In this document: positions 7,756-16,793 of the stretch, piece after piece
Numbering within the stretch: the first letter of the stretch is position 1
Layout of the letters: every line of letters begins with the position of its first letter
NCBI GenBank assembly: GCA_018399535.1
Contig: JAGYOR010000005.1
Coordinates: 1 to 34,765, forward strand
Reading direction: 5' to 3'
DNA length: 34,765 nt
Origin: Deltaproteobacteria bacterium
GTDB lineage: Bacteria > Desulfobacterota > Syntrophia > Syntrophales > UBA2210
Program-made: the position numbers and the translations under genes
Notes under the pieces: model-generated
The model's input: the letters and a program-made list of their open reading frames with translations, nothing else
The model's database searches: none
What the model was told of the DNA's origin: nothing

Positions 7756-8799
7756 TCAATCGTTTCCCTGGGACTCCTGCCAGTATCGCCTGCCGGAGCC
7801 CATCATGACGCTTATGGGTCGCAGTTCTTCGATATTCTCACAGATAATTTTTATTGACGAGGCTATGGGAATGGAAAGCAGGGCGCCCACGATCCCCCAG
7901 AGCCAGCCCCAGAAGAGCAGGGAGAGCAGAACGACCACGGGGCTCAGGTTCAGACGGTCGCCGAGTACTTTCGGTGCGATGAAATTGCCGATGGTCATCT
8001 GGATGGTTATCAAGGCTACAAGAGACACGACGGTCGGCCAGATACCCGGATAATACTGAACAAGCGCCAGCAGAACCGGCGGAACTGTCGCGATGATCGA
8101 GCCGATGTTGGGAATGAAATTCAGGACAAAGGCCAGCGCGCCCCATGTCACCGCAAAGTCGATCCCAATAATCGAAAGGGCCAGCCATACCAGTACTCCC
8201 GTCACGAAGCTTATAAGTACCTGGACCGAGAGATATCGGCTGATCTCCGACGATATGGAGGCGATGATGCGGGTAACGCGCTCGGCCTGGTCATCGGACA
8301 GGGCGTAGCCTATTTTATAGTGGGCGTAAGGCTTGCCAAGCAGCAGAAAAACCAGGAAGATGATAATCAATACCAGATTCACCAGAATGGAAAACACTGA
8401 TCCCGACAGCCGCACCAGGAGATCCCGGATCGTCTTCGCCCAGTCGAAGTCCGCCAGTGGATTGTCTTTCAGGTAGGCAAAACCGCTCAATTCCTCCAAC
8501 AACTGTCCGAAACGCTCCTCGTATTTGGGAAATTCCGCCATGATGGCAAAAACGCGGTCGTAAAGAAAAACCACCCCTATGTACCCGATTCCGAAAAGAA
8601 GAACGATGACGAAGAGAACGGCGATCGGCAGGGGGATTTTATGCCTCGTCATCACGTTGATGACCGGACCTATAACAAAGGTGAGCAGCCAGGCAATTAC
8701 CAGCGGGAGGATCACCGATTGAGCCGCGTTGAGAACGAATCCACCCGCTACAAGGGCAAGCAGGGCAAGAAAAAAAAGCGCCAGTTTTTCCTTATCCAT
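7756..8799 (-). CDS. AI-2E family transporter (PerM/YhhT-like permease)
   Basis: A 347-residue membrane protein with the typical layout: two N-terminal helices (residues 7-46), a third at about 57-80, an extra-membrane segment of about 80-140, then the long C-terminal membrane block with FVLNFIPNIGSIIATVPP (about 228-245) and a GLI-type end (LSPVVVLLSLLFWGWLWG). Family members export small molecules, including the AI-2 signal in some cases, or act as Na+/H+ antiporters, so substrate assignment is unsafe. The ATG at 8799 is preceded by a distant AAGG. It is transcribed alone, convergent with the CPBP gene. Confidence 0.85.
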   Translation of the reverse strand: MDKEKLALFFLALLALVAGGFVLNAAQSVILPLVIAWLLTFVIGPVINVMTRHKIPLPIAVLFVIVLLFGIGYIGVVFLYDRVFAIMAEFPKYEERFGQLLEELSGFAYLKDNPLADFDWAKTIRDLLVRLSGSVFSILVNLVLIIIFLVFLLLGKPYAHYKIGYALSDDQAERVTRIIASISSEISRYLSVQVLISFVTGVLVWLALSIIGIDFAVTWGALAFVLNFIPNIGSIIATVPPVLLALVQYYPGIWPTVVSLVALITIQMTIGNFIAPKVLGDRLNLSPVVVLLSLLFWGWLWGIVGALLSIPIASSIKIICENIEELRPISVMMGSGRRYWQESQGND

Positions 8800-8993
8800 G
8801 ATGACGATGCCCTTCTTTCAGGTGAAGACGGCCGTTGCCGTGCCTGAAGTTGCTTTTTCCGACGAATGATCTTTTTTCCATTGACTGAATCATCGTGCAT
8901 TCCCGCGGTACGTTGCTGTTCATACCACAGATCCGTCCACCTGTCATCTCTTCTCCGCCGACGTTTCCGATTCCAGACCGGGCGATCATGTCG

Positions 8994-9875
8994 TCAACAA
9001 ACAAACCATTGCTCCGTGGTGAACATTCCCTTTTCCGTTCTGAAGACGCTGTTCCCCTTTATGAATGTATTCAAGTGGTTCGATGCGCTCCCCGGGAACA
9101 ATTTACTCGTGTAATACGAATCCGGATTGCTTTCCTGGCAGTTATTGGGGCAGACCCTGAGGCATTCGTCGCAGTTGAGCCAATAGTCGTAACCCGCAGT
9201 ATTAATGACCCGCTCGATATGTTTGAGTCCCTCGGCATCTTTAAGCGCCAGCGGATAAATGGCGTGTTTTATGGTATGGGCCATACAGATCATCTTCCGG
9301 AACGTGCCGTCTGCCGAAAACGCTCCTGCCGGGCAAGCGTCCCGGCAGGCACGACATTTTGGAGGGCAGGGATCCTCGTCAATAATGGGATCGCCCGGGA
9401 GTTCTGCATCGGTCACCACGGCCGCCAGTCGCAATCGGGCGCCGAAGGTTGGGTGGTATACCTGCCCGCTGCGGCCGAAGGCTCCCAGGCCGGCACGGAC
9501 TGCGGCATGCTTGAGAGAGAGAATCCCTCACGGCTCGAACTCGTGAAAGACCATCGGAGCGTAGCTGGGAACCATGACGGCGGCGAAGCGGCCTTGCGAT
9601 TCGATCAGGTTGCACAACTCCAGGCTGATCTCATCCAGCCGGCGATAAACGGTGTGGTAGGAGCGGTAAAGGGCGTGAAGATTATAGTCGGGTGATTGCA
9701 GGATAACGCGCGGTATTTCGATTCCAAAGACGACCACCGTCTTCGCCCCCTTGTATATATTTGACGGGTGATGTTTCTCCGGGGCTTCATCGAAACGATT
9801 CACCGGGGCAAAACCGAACGCCGACACGCTGCGGTCCAGATAGTTGGCCATCACGTCTCTCATGGTACTATTCAT
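8994..9875 (-). pseudogene. QueG-like (COG1600) double [4Fe-4S] protein interrupted by one in-frame TGA
   Basis: One open frame of 293 codons, broken only by TGA at codon 116 (9528-9530). The N-terminal part contains GAKTVVVFGIEIP (43-55). Directly after the TGA the family core continues in the same frame as GILSLKHAAVRAGLGAFGR, then LRLAAVVTDAEL. Two ferredoxin-type clusters follow: Cys170/174/177/181 (CPPKCRACRDACP) and Cys197/235/238/242 (NCDECLRVCPNN). These are features of the epoxyqueuosine reductase / reductive dehalogenase superfamily. AAAGGGGAGAT precedes the ATG, and the start overlaps the MarR stop by four bases (ATGA). The TGA may be a nonsense mutation, a sequencing error, or recoded. 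If it stops translation, a 115-residue fragment without clusters results. Substrate unknown. Confidence 0.75.
9489..9530 (-). other. TGA codon with a downstream hairpin (weak SECIS-like candidate)
   Basis: After the TGA (9530-9528), 21 bases pass before the hairpin GCCGCA-GTCCG-TG(C)CGGC at 9506-9489. It has a 6-bp stem with one bulge and a 5-base apical loop starting with G. Loop distance and leading G fit loose bacterial SECIS rules. Such stems are common in GC-rich coding DNA, and the family position is not known to me as a conserved Cys, so this is speculative. Confidence 0.15.
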
Positions 9876-10330
9876 ATCTCCCCTTTCTTTACACGCACAT
9901 CACCGGAATCCGGGCTTTTGCGGACGGCACGCAGGAGCCTGCAAAGTTCTACCTGTTCTACATCATTGAGTGTGGCCAGGAAATCGCTGTTGGCCCGTTC
10001 CAGCTTCACACGGATCAGGGGAACCCGGTTCCGTCCCTTCAAAGTCAGACAGACACAAACAGCCCGGCGGTCGTCCGGGTGCGGCCGCCTCTCGACCAGC
10101 CCGGATGTTACCAGACGGTCCAGTAAGGCGGTCAGGGTGGCCGGGTCGAGCCCGCTCCGTTCGCTCAGTTCCCGTGAGGTAACCGCGTCCTCTTGTCCCA
10201 GGAAGTTGAGGATCATCGCCTGGACCGCGGTAATATCCATATCCGTCAGGCAGGCGGTCCAGAACCTCGTTGCGGCCTGATTGGCCCGAGCGAACAAAAA
10301 AAAGATGCAGTCCTCAACACGAAGAGCCAT
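9872..10330 (-). CDS. MarR-family transcriptional regulator
   Basis: A 152-residue winged-helix protein. The helix-turn-helix is TSRELSERSGLDPATLTALLDRL (about 51-73), followed by the wing SGLVERRPHPDDRRAVCVCLT with the family's DDRR signature. Terminal helices at about 1-30 and 100-140 make the dimer. MarR proteins are usually local repressors released by small phenolic or other ligands or by oxidation. It is coupled to the downstream iron-sulfur gene by an ATGA overlap and faces the dehalogenase-like gene. The 135-base gap contains two overlapping palindromes close to the start, good candidates for its own operator. The Shine-Dalgarno (GAGG) is far from the ATG. Confidence 0.9.
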   Translation of the reverse strand: MALRVEDCIFFLFARANQAATRFWTACLTDMDITAVQAMILNFLGQEDAVTSRELSERSGLDPATLTALLDRLVTSGLVERRPHPDDRRAVCVCLTLKGRNRVPLIRVKLERANSDFLATLNDVEQVELCRLLRAVRKSPDSGDVRVKKGEI

Positions 10331-10353
10331 GGGTCTATGCTTTTACCTCGTAA

Positions 10354-10373
10354 ACAAATAATTTGTAGACAAA
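10354..10373. promoter_or_regulatory. Overlapping palindromes, likely MarR operator
   Basis: ACAAAT-A-ATTTGT (10354-10366) is a perfect 6-1-6 palindrome, and TTTGT-AG-ACAAA (10362-10373) a perfect 5-2-5 palindrome sharing bases with it. They lie 24 bases upstream of the MarR start and about 90 upstream of the dehalogenase start. On the minus strand a possible -35 TTGATA (10377-10382) and a poor -10 TATTTG flank or overlap them. The TTTGT...ACAAA form resembles known MarR boxes. Confidence 0.55.
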
Positions 10374-10465
10374 CTATATCAAAGGTGGTACCCCGTCAAG
10401 AAAAACCTGCGGCCTGATTGGACTATTCCCTGATGTGTCCAGTGCCGGAAGAAAGGGTGGTCGAG

Positions 10466-11371
10466 ATGAAAGTATTACGCACTCCCGATGAGCGATTCCG
10501 AGATCTGCCGGGTTTCGATTTCGCACCGAACTACCTTCAGGTCCCCGACGGTGAGGGAGACTCGCTTCGAGTGCACTACCTGGATGAGGGACCGCGGATG
10601 GCCGAGCCGATACTTCTGATGCACGGAGAACCAAGCTGGTGTTACTTGTACCGGATAATGATTCCCCTCTTCACCGACGCGGGATACCGCGCTGTCGCCC
10701 CCGATCTGGTGGGATTCGGACGCTCGGACAAGCCTGCGGAGATGAACGACTATACATACCAGCGGCACGTCGACTGGATGCAGGCCCTCCTCGACCACCT
10801 GGACCTGAGCAGAATCACGCTGGTCTGCCAGGACTGGGGTGGCCTGATAGGCCTGCGACTGGCGACCGATCACCCGGAACGTTTCGCCCGCGTGGTGGTG
10901 GCGAACACGGGACTTCCCACGGGTGATCATCCCATGTCGGATGCCTTTTCGGCCTGGCGTGAATACTCGCGGACCGCCCCCGAATTTCACGTGGGCAGCA
11001 TCATCAAGGGTGGCTGCGTTACCCCTCTCTCCGACGCGGTCATTGCAGCCTACGACGCCCCTTTCCCCGACGACACCTACAAAGCGGGAGCCCGCGTCTT
11101 TCCGTCGCTCGTCCCCATCACTCCCGACGATCCGGCTGCCGAAGCCAATCGCCGGGCATGGGAAGTCCTGTCGAGATTCAAAAAACCTTTCATCACCTCC
11201 TTCAGCGACTCGGATCCGATCACCCGTGGAGGCGACAGGGTTTTCCTCAAAATGGTCCCCGGCACTAGCAATCAGCCGCACGCCACGATTACGGGCGGCG
11301 GTCACTTCCTGCAGGAAGACCGGGGAGAAGACTTTGCCCGGGTTGTGATCGATTTCATGAAAGGCAGTTGA
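10466..11371 (+). CDS. Haloalkane dehalogenase-like alpha/beta hydrolase
   Basis: A 301-residue protein. I choose ATG 10466 (MKVLRTPDERF, the usual family start, AAGGGTGG upstream) over the in-frame ATG at 10418. HGEPSW (53-58) holds the oxyanion Glu55 and is typical of dehalogenases. The nucleophile is Asp123 in CQDWGG, with halide-binding Trp124 beside it. The acid is Asp250 (or Asp248) in FSDSDP, and the base is His280 in GGGHFLQED. These match haloalkane dehalogenase subfamily I (DhlA/DhmA), which hydrolyse carbon-halogen bonds to alcohols. Natural substrates in anaerobes are unknown, and some relatives are epoxide or other hydrolases. It stands divergent from the MarR / iron-sulfur pair, suggesting shared control. 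Confidence 0.88.
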   Translation: MKVLRTPDERFRDLPGFDFAPNYLQVPDGEGDSLRVHYLDEGPRMAEPILLMHGEPSWCYLYRIMIPLFTDAGYRAVAPDLVGFGRSDKPAEMNDYTYQRHVDWMQALLDHLDLSRITLVCQDWGGLIGLRLATDHPERFARVVVANTGLPTGDHPMSDAFSAWREYSRTAPEFHVGSIIKGGCVTPLSDAVIAAYDAPFPDDTYKAGARVFPSLVPITPDDPAAEANRRAWEVLSRFKKPFITSFSDSDPITRGGDRVFLKMVPGTSNQPHATITGGGHFLQEDRGEDFARVVIDFMKGS

Positions 11372-11423
11372 TCGCCGGCGATGACATTACTCGGCAATCG
11401 CGTGTATGGAAGCAAAACTATCA

Positions 11424-11451
11424 TTGACAAAAACCGTGTCGTGTGTATGAA
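11424..11451 (+). promoter_or_regulatory. Sigma70-type promoter of the enoyl-CoA hydratase gene
   Basis: A perfect -35 TTGACA (11424-11429), a 16-base spacer and -10 TATGAA (11446-11451), about 120 bases before the enoyl-CoA hydratase start. The remaining leader holds no ORF with a good start that I trust. Confidence 0.6.
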
Positions 11452-11458
11452 ATACACA
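11442..11458. promoter_or_regulatory. Perfect 7-3-7 palindrome over the -10 box
   Basis: TGTGTAT-GAA-ATACACA is a perfect inverted repeat that contains the -10 hexamer of the promoter just described. A repressor bound here would block polymerase. The size fits TetR- or GntR-type operators. No regulator gene lies beside it. Confidence 0.5.
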
Positions 11459-11571
11459 GCTTGTAAAAATGAGTATCCCCTGCATAGAAAAACAGTTACA
11501 TTCGGCGTCTGCAAGTCATGTGCCCCGAAGGGCTGCATTATTATCAATCAGGAAGAAGGAGGAAAATCATA

Positions 11572-12354
11572 ATGGCTTTTGAGTACGAAAAGTTAAACGT
11601 GGAGCAGGATGGCAAGGTGCTTGTCGCCGCCATAAACCATCCGCCGGCGAATGCCATGGGCCAGGGCGTTCTGCGCGACATCAGCGATCTGCTCGACAGG
11701 TGTGAGAACGATGACAATGTACGGGTTATCGTCATTACCGGTACGGGAGAAAAGCTTTTTTCCGCCGGCGCCGACATCACAGAATTCGCCGATCTCCAGA
11801 AAGGCAATGTCCCCAAGTATGACGGCAACGAAATTTATTTCAAAATCGAAAACTACCCCAAGGTTATCATCGCAGCGATTCAAGGCGGCGCCTACGGGGG
11901 AGGACTCGAGCTCGCCTGTTGCTGCCACCTGCGCGTCATGTCGGAAAGCGCCACGCTGGGGCTTCCCGAAGTAAAGCTCGGGCTTAATCCCGGATGGGGA
12001 GGCACGCAGCGGTTGCCCCGTTTCATAGGCAAAACGAAGGCCCTCGAACTTATGTTGACGGGTAACTTCATGCCGGCATCGGAGGCTCTCTCGCTGGGTT
12101 TGTTGAATAAAGTCGTACCGCAGGAAAAGGTGCTGGATGAAGCAAAGGCACTTGCCAAAAAACTGGCGGCCGGAGCCCCCCTGGCCCAGAGGGAAATCAT
12201 GAAGGCCATCAGGCTGGGACTGGAAACCAATATAAGAGAAGGTGTACTGGTTATCGAGCGCGCGGCGAGCAGGACTCTTCAGTTCTCGGAAGACTTCGCC
12301 GAAGGTTCGAAGGCATTCCTCGAAAAGAGACCGCCCGACTTCAAGGGGCGCTGA
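11572..12354 (+). CDS. Enoyl-CoA hydratase / crotonase-family protein
   Basis: A 260-residue enzyme. ATG 11572 has a strong GAAGGAGGA nine bases upstream; the frame is open further upstream but without a better start. The oxyanion-hole segments are FSAGADITEF (63-72) and GGAYGGGLELA (105-115). Both catalytic glutamates of a true hydratase are present, Glu113 and Glu133 (LPEVKLGLNPGWGGTQRLP), 20 residues apart as in rat crotonase. It should hydrate short-chain 2-enoyl-CoA to 3-hydroxyacyl-CoA in beta-oxidation or its reverse in syntrophic metabolism. It is preceded by its own promoter and palindrome, and followed by a hairpin before the deoxyhypusine synthase-like gene. Confidence 0.92.
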   Translation: MAFEYEKLNVEQDGKVLVAAINHPPANAMGQGVLRDISDLLDRCENDDNVRVIVITGTGEKLFSAGADITEFADLQKGNVPKYDGNEIYFKIENYPKVIIAAIQGGAYGGGLELACCCHLRVMSESATLGLPEVKLGLNPGWGGTQRLPRFIGKTKALELMLTGNFMPASEALSLGLLNKVVPQEKVLDEAKALAKKLAAGAPLAQREIMKAIRLGLETNIREGVLVIERAASRTLQFSEDFAEGSKAFLEKRPPDFKGR

Positions 12355-12394
12355 TATTCAGCGGGCACCGACCCGGAGTAACGGTCTAAAACAG

Positions 12395-12422
12395 GCCCCT
12401 CCCTTTTGTCACGGGGAGGGGC
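12395..12422 (+). terminator. Hairpin after the enoyl-CoA hydratase gene
   Basis: GCCCCTCCC (12395-12403) and GGGAGGGGC (12414-12422) pair perfectly over a 10-base loop. It begins 40 bases after the stop codon. No T-run follows, and the next gene starts 17 bases later. It may partly terminate, stabilise the upstream message or mark a processing site. Confidence 0.45.
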
Positions 12423-12439
12423 ATATACATGTGGAGCCC

Positions 12440-13465
12440 ATGAAAAACTTTTTTTCAGCGCAGACGCGAACCGCCGGAACAAAGTCAGACAGTGTAGCCG
12501 AGTTTATCAGGCATCATTTCAGGCATTTCAACGCAGCCGTCCTCGTCGACGCCGCCGAGGCATACCGTTCGCATATTGACAGGGGGGACGCCATGTTCAT
12601 GAGCCTGGCGGGCGCCATGAGCACTGCCGAGCTCGGTCTCTCCCTGGCCGAAATGATCCGCCGGGACAAAATTCACGCCGTAAGCTGCACGGGAGCAAAC
12701 CTCGAGGAAGACATTTTCAATCTCGTGGCTCACGATCACTATCAGCGAATACCCCATTACCGAGACCTGACGCCGGAGGAAGAAAAGGAGCTTCTGGAAC
12801 AGCACCTGAACCGTGTCACTGATACCTGCATTCCCGAAGAGGAAGCATTCAGAAGAATTGAAAGGTTCATCATCGACCTCTGGAAAGAGTCGGATGCCTC
12901 CGGAAAATCCTGCTTCCCTCACGAGTTCATCTACCAGCTGATTGACAGTGGATTGCTTGACCAGTATCACCAGATTGATCCGAAAGACAGCTGGGTCATG
13001 GCCGCCTGCGAGAAAAAGCTTCCCATTTTCGTTCCCGGCTGGGAGGATTCGACGCTGGGCAATGTCTATGCAGCACACTGCCTCCGCGGAACCATTAAAA
13101 ATATTCACACGGTTCGCACGGGAATCGAATACATGATGCAGCTTTCCGAATGGTATCGATCGACTTCGGCGGAACGGAACATCGGCTTTTTTCAGATAGG
13201 CGGCGGCATCGCCGGGGATTTCGCCATCTGCGTGGTTCCCATGCTTCGCCAGGACATGGGCGTTCATGACGCACCCCTGTGGTCGTATTTTTGTCAGATC
13301 AGCGACTCAACAACCAGCTACGGATCCTATTCAGGCGCCGTGCCGAACGAAAAAATCACCTGGGAAAAGCTGGCTGTCGGCACACCTAGTTTTATTATTG
13401 AGTCCGACGCCACCATCGTGGCCCCTCTTGTTTTCAGGTATGTTTTGGAGGAAGAATCACCGTAG
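12440..13465 (+). CDS. Deoxyhypusine synthase-family protein
   Basis: A 341-residue protein. The start is ATG 12440 (MKNFFSAQ) with GTGGAG upstream; the in-frame extension into the preceding gene is not real. The family core is obvious: SLAGAMSTAELG (55-66), CTGANLEEDIFN (83-94), the NAD-site region FVPGWEDSTLGN (197-208), IGGGIAGDF (253-261), and DSTTSYGSYSGA (289-300). WEKL places the catalytic Lys at 310, equivalent to human Lys329 (WGK there, so the middle Gly is Glu here). True deoxyhypusine synthase modifies eIF5A, absent from bacteria. Bacterial homologues are thought to act on polyamines (homospermidine synthase-like) or unknown acceptors. It may be co-transcribed with leuB. Confidence 0.88.
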   Translation: MKNFFSAQTRTAGTKSDSVAEFIRHHFRHFNAAVLVDAAEAYRSHIDRGDAMFMSLAGAMSTAELGLSLAEMIRRDKIHAVSCTGANLEEDIFNLVAHDHYQRIPHYRDLTPEEEKELLEQHLNRVTDTCIPEEEAFRRIERFIIDLWKESDASGKSCFPHEFIYQLIDSGLLDQYHQIDPKDSWVMAACEKKLPIFVPGWEDSTLGNVYAAHCLRGTIKNIHTVRTGIEYMMQLSEWYRSTSAERNIGFFQIGGGIAGDFAICVVPMLRQDMGVHDAPLWSYFCQISDSTTSYGSYSGAVPNEKITWEKLAVGTPSFIIESDATIVAPLVFRYVLEEESP

Positions 13466-13475
13466 CGGTTTTTAA

Positions 13476-14633
<1,158 letters not shown>

Positions 14634-14661
14634 CAAGAATCGGCAACGCGAGGTTGCAACG

Positions 14662-14850
14662 ATGACGAGAGTACGCCTTGGCGACGTAGCGGCGATCATA
14701 ACCATTGAAGGACTCCTTGTCTGCATGGAATGCGCCGACGACAGGGATCTTGCCGCCGTCGCATCCGAGGAAGACCTGATCCTTCGTGGAGATATTCCGG
14801 AGGACGGTGACCTCCGCTGCGGACGATGCGGGCAGCGGATCAAGGGCTGA
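14662..14850 (+). CDS. Small two-CxxC (zinc-ribbon-like) protein
   Basis: A 62-residue acidic protein starting 28 bases after leuB with GAGG upstream. Two CxxC pairs, CMEC (21-24) and CGRC (53-56), sit about 30 residues apart and probably bind one zinc ion. The middle (DDRDLAAVASEEDLILRGDIPEDGD) is acidic. I do not recognise a named family. The Shine-Dalgarno and compact position between leuB and the convergent leuD end support it being a gene. Confidence 0.6.
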   Translation: MTRVRLGDVAAIITIEGLLVCMECADDRDLAAVASEEDLILRGDIPEDGDLRCGRCGQRIKG

Positions 14851-14865
14851 GAGGACGAAGGCCCG

Positions 14866-15372
14866 TCAGACAGCTTCTCCTTTTCGAATACGCTCGATCG
14901 TGTAGGGAACGAGACCGCCGGCTTTTATAATCTCCGCCATAAAATCAGGAACGGGGCTTGACGCAAACTGCCGTGAGTCGTCGATACGCTCAATCGAACC
15001 GGCGGCGAGATTCACCCTGACTTCGTCGCCTTCCGCGAGTTCTTTCGGCGCTTCCGGGGACTCGAGCAAGGGGAGCCCGATATTGAAGGCGTTTCGATAA
15101 AATATGCGCGCAAAGCTGCGGGCGATAATGAGCGATACGCCGGAAGCCTTGATTGCAAGCGGTGCATGCTCCCGAGAAGAACCACACCCGAAATTGCCGC
15201 CCGCAACGATGACATCACCGGGACGCACCGAAGAAGCAAACTCCGGCCGCAGATCGGCAAAGCAGTTCCGCGCCAGTTCGGACGCCTCGGAAACATTGAG
15301 AAAACGTGCGGGAATGATCAGGTCAGTATCGATATCATCACCCAGTTTCCAGATTTTACCCTGAAACATCAT
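14866..15372 (-). CDS. leuD: 3-isopropylmalate dehydratase small subunit
   Basis: A 168-residue swivel-domain subunit that pairs with LeuC to isomerise 2- to 3-isopropylmalate; it can also handle citramalate. Markers are GDDIDTDLIIPARF (12-25) and the substrate-loop signature GGNFGCGSSREHAP (58-71). The short length matches the archaeal/deltaproteobacterial type rather than the roughly 200-residue enterobacterial LeuD. The start is ATG 15372 (ATGATG) with AAAGGAA upstream. It is the last gene of the leftward leuA-leuC-leuD run, 82 bases after leuC, and ends 15 bases from the CxxC mini-gene. Confidence 0.96.
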   Translation of the reverse strand: MMFQGKIWKLGDDIDTDLIIPARFLNVSEASELARNCFADLRPEFASSVRPGDVIVAGGNFGCGSSREHAPLAIKASGVSLIIARSFARIFYRNAFNIGLPLLESPEAPKELAEGDEVRVNLAAGSIERIDDSRQFASSPVPDFMAEIIKAGGLVPYTIERIRKGEAV

Positions 15373-15454
15373 GTGGAATTTCCTTTCGCTGTTATAGATG
15401 TGTCATTACATACGCCCGACATGGCCGTTTTCACCCTCGTGCCGACTGTTTCCA

Positions 15455-16714
15455 TCAGAGTTCTCCGGGACCGCCGATTTTTCCCAATACAGCCGAAGCC
15501 GCCGCGACAAAGGGATTCGAGAGGTAAACCTCGCTTTCAGGATGTCCCATGCGCCCCACGAAATTCCTGTTGGTCGTTGCCAGGGCTCGTTCGCCGGCCG
15601 CGAGAATACCCATGTGACCTCCCAGGCAGGGACCGCAACAGGGCGGGCCGATAACGGCATTCGCGTCGAGCAGTGTTTCAACGATGCCTTCCCTGACCGC
15701 TTCACGGTAAATCTTGGGGGAACCGGGAATGATGATCAATCGAAGTCCCCGGGCCGCCCTTTTTCCCTTCAACACGGACGCGGCGTCCCGAAGGTCTTCC
15801 AGAGAACCGTTGGTGCATGACCCGATGAATACCTGGTCCAGCGTCACATCTCCACATTCCGAGAGATTCCGGACGTTCGCGGGCGAGTGGGGAAAGGCCA
15901 CCTGCGGTTCCAGGGACGCCGCGTCGATGGTAACAACCCGTTCATACCGGGCATCGGCGTCGCTCATACGATAAATTGCGCCTGTCTCGGAGCGTTCATC
16001 AACAAACGCGCGGGTGATATCGTCCGGTTCAAAAATGCCGTTCTTGCCCCCCGCTTCGATAGCCATGTTCGCCATGGTGAGCCGCTGATACATGGGCATG
16101 CGCCGAACGGTTTCTCCACCGAACTCCAGGGTCGCGTAACGCGCTCCTTCGACACCGATCATGCCGATGAGATGTAAAATAATATCCTTCCCCCCCACCA
16201 ACGGCGACGGTGTGCCCTCGATGTTGACCCGGATAGTGGGCGGTACTTTCAGCCATATTTCTCCGGTCGCCATAATGACGCCGAGGTCGGTGCTTCCCAC
16301 GCCTGTTGAAAAAGCGCCCAGCGCTCCGTAAGTACAGGTATGACTGTCGGCGCCGATGACTACCTGCCCCGGAAGAACAAGCCCCTTTTCCGGAAGAATC
16401 ACGTGCTCGATGCCCACGTCTCCTCCCTCGTAGTAATGCGTTATATCGTGGCGGCGGGCGAATTCTCTCACGAATTTCACCTGCTGGGCCGACGCTATAT
16501 CCTTGTTCGGAACGAAATGATCCGCCACGAGGGCAACGGCATCCCGGTCGAAAACAGTCTCCCGGCCTATCTCGTTGAACACCTTGATGGCGATAGGGGC
16601 CGTGATGTCGTTGGCGAGGGCCATGTCGACCTTCACCTGGATCAGGTCTCCCGGCGAAACGGTTTTCCTGGCCGCGTGTTCCGCCAGTATTTTTTCTGTA
16701 ATGGTCATTGGCAT
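15455..16714 (-). CDS. leuC: 3-isopropylmalate dehydratase large subunit
   Basis: A 419-residue aconitase-family protein that carries the [4Fe-4S] cluster. I take ATG 16714 (MPMTITEKIL) with TTGGAG eight bases upstream; the frame is open to 16765 but lacks a better start. Cluster Cys occur in FIGSCTNG and in PPCCGPCLGG, and DSHTCTYGALGAFSTGVGS is the substrate region. The length and sequence are of the shorter LeuC2/HacA type that pairs with a short LeuD, as here. It is the middle gene of the leuACD transcript, 79 bases after leuA. The gap includes a small hairpin, CCGTGC/GCACGG (16740-16767). Confidence 0.96.
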   Translation of the reverse strand: MPMTITEKILAEHAARKTVSPGDLIQVKVDMALANDITAPIAIKVFNEIGRETVFDRDAVALVADHFVPNKDIASAQQVKFVREFARRHDITHYYEGGDVGIEHVILPEKGLVLPGQVVIGADSHTCTYGALGAFSTGVGSTDLGVIMATGEIWLKVPPTIRVNIEGTPSPLVGGKDIILHLIGMIGVEGARYATLEFGGETVRRMPMYQRLTMANMAIEAGGKNGIFEPDDITRAFVDERSETGAIYRMSDADARYERVVTIDAASLEPQVAFPHSPANVRNLSECGDVTLDQVFIGSCTNGSLEDLRDAASVLKGKRAARGLRLIIIPGSPKIYREAVREGIVETLLDANAVIGPPCCGPCLGGHMGILAAGERALATTNRNFVGRMGHPESEVYLSNPFVAAASAVLGKIGGPGEL

Positions 16715-16793
16715 GAGGCAAACTCCAATTATAAAATTTCCGTGCTCTATAATACAGGACGGCACGGCGGTAAACGTTTTTTTAATTCTTTTT

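Noticed and set aside
8792-9004. 70-codon minus-strand open frame between the permease and QueG-like genes
   Set aside because: It overlaps the QueG-like stop and the permease start, lacks a ribosome binding site and has no recognisable composition.
8895-9695. 266-codon plus-strand open frame
   Set aside because: Antisense to the QueG-like gene, whose cluster motifs and core are on the minus strand.
11381-11572. 63-codon plus-strand open frame before the enoyl-CoA hydratase gene
   Set aside because: It spans the TTGACA promoter and the palindrome and has no good ribosome binding site; more likely untranslated leader.
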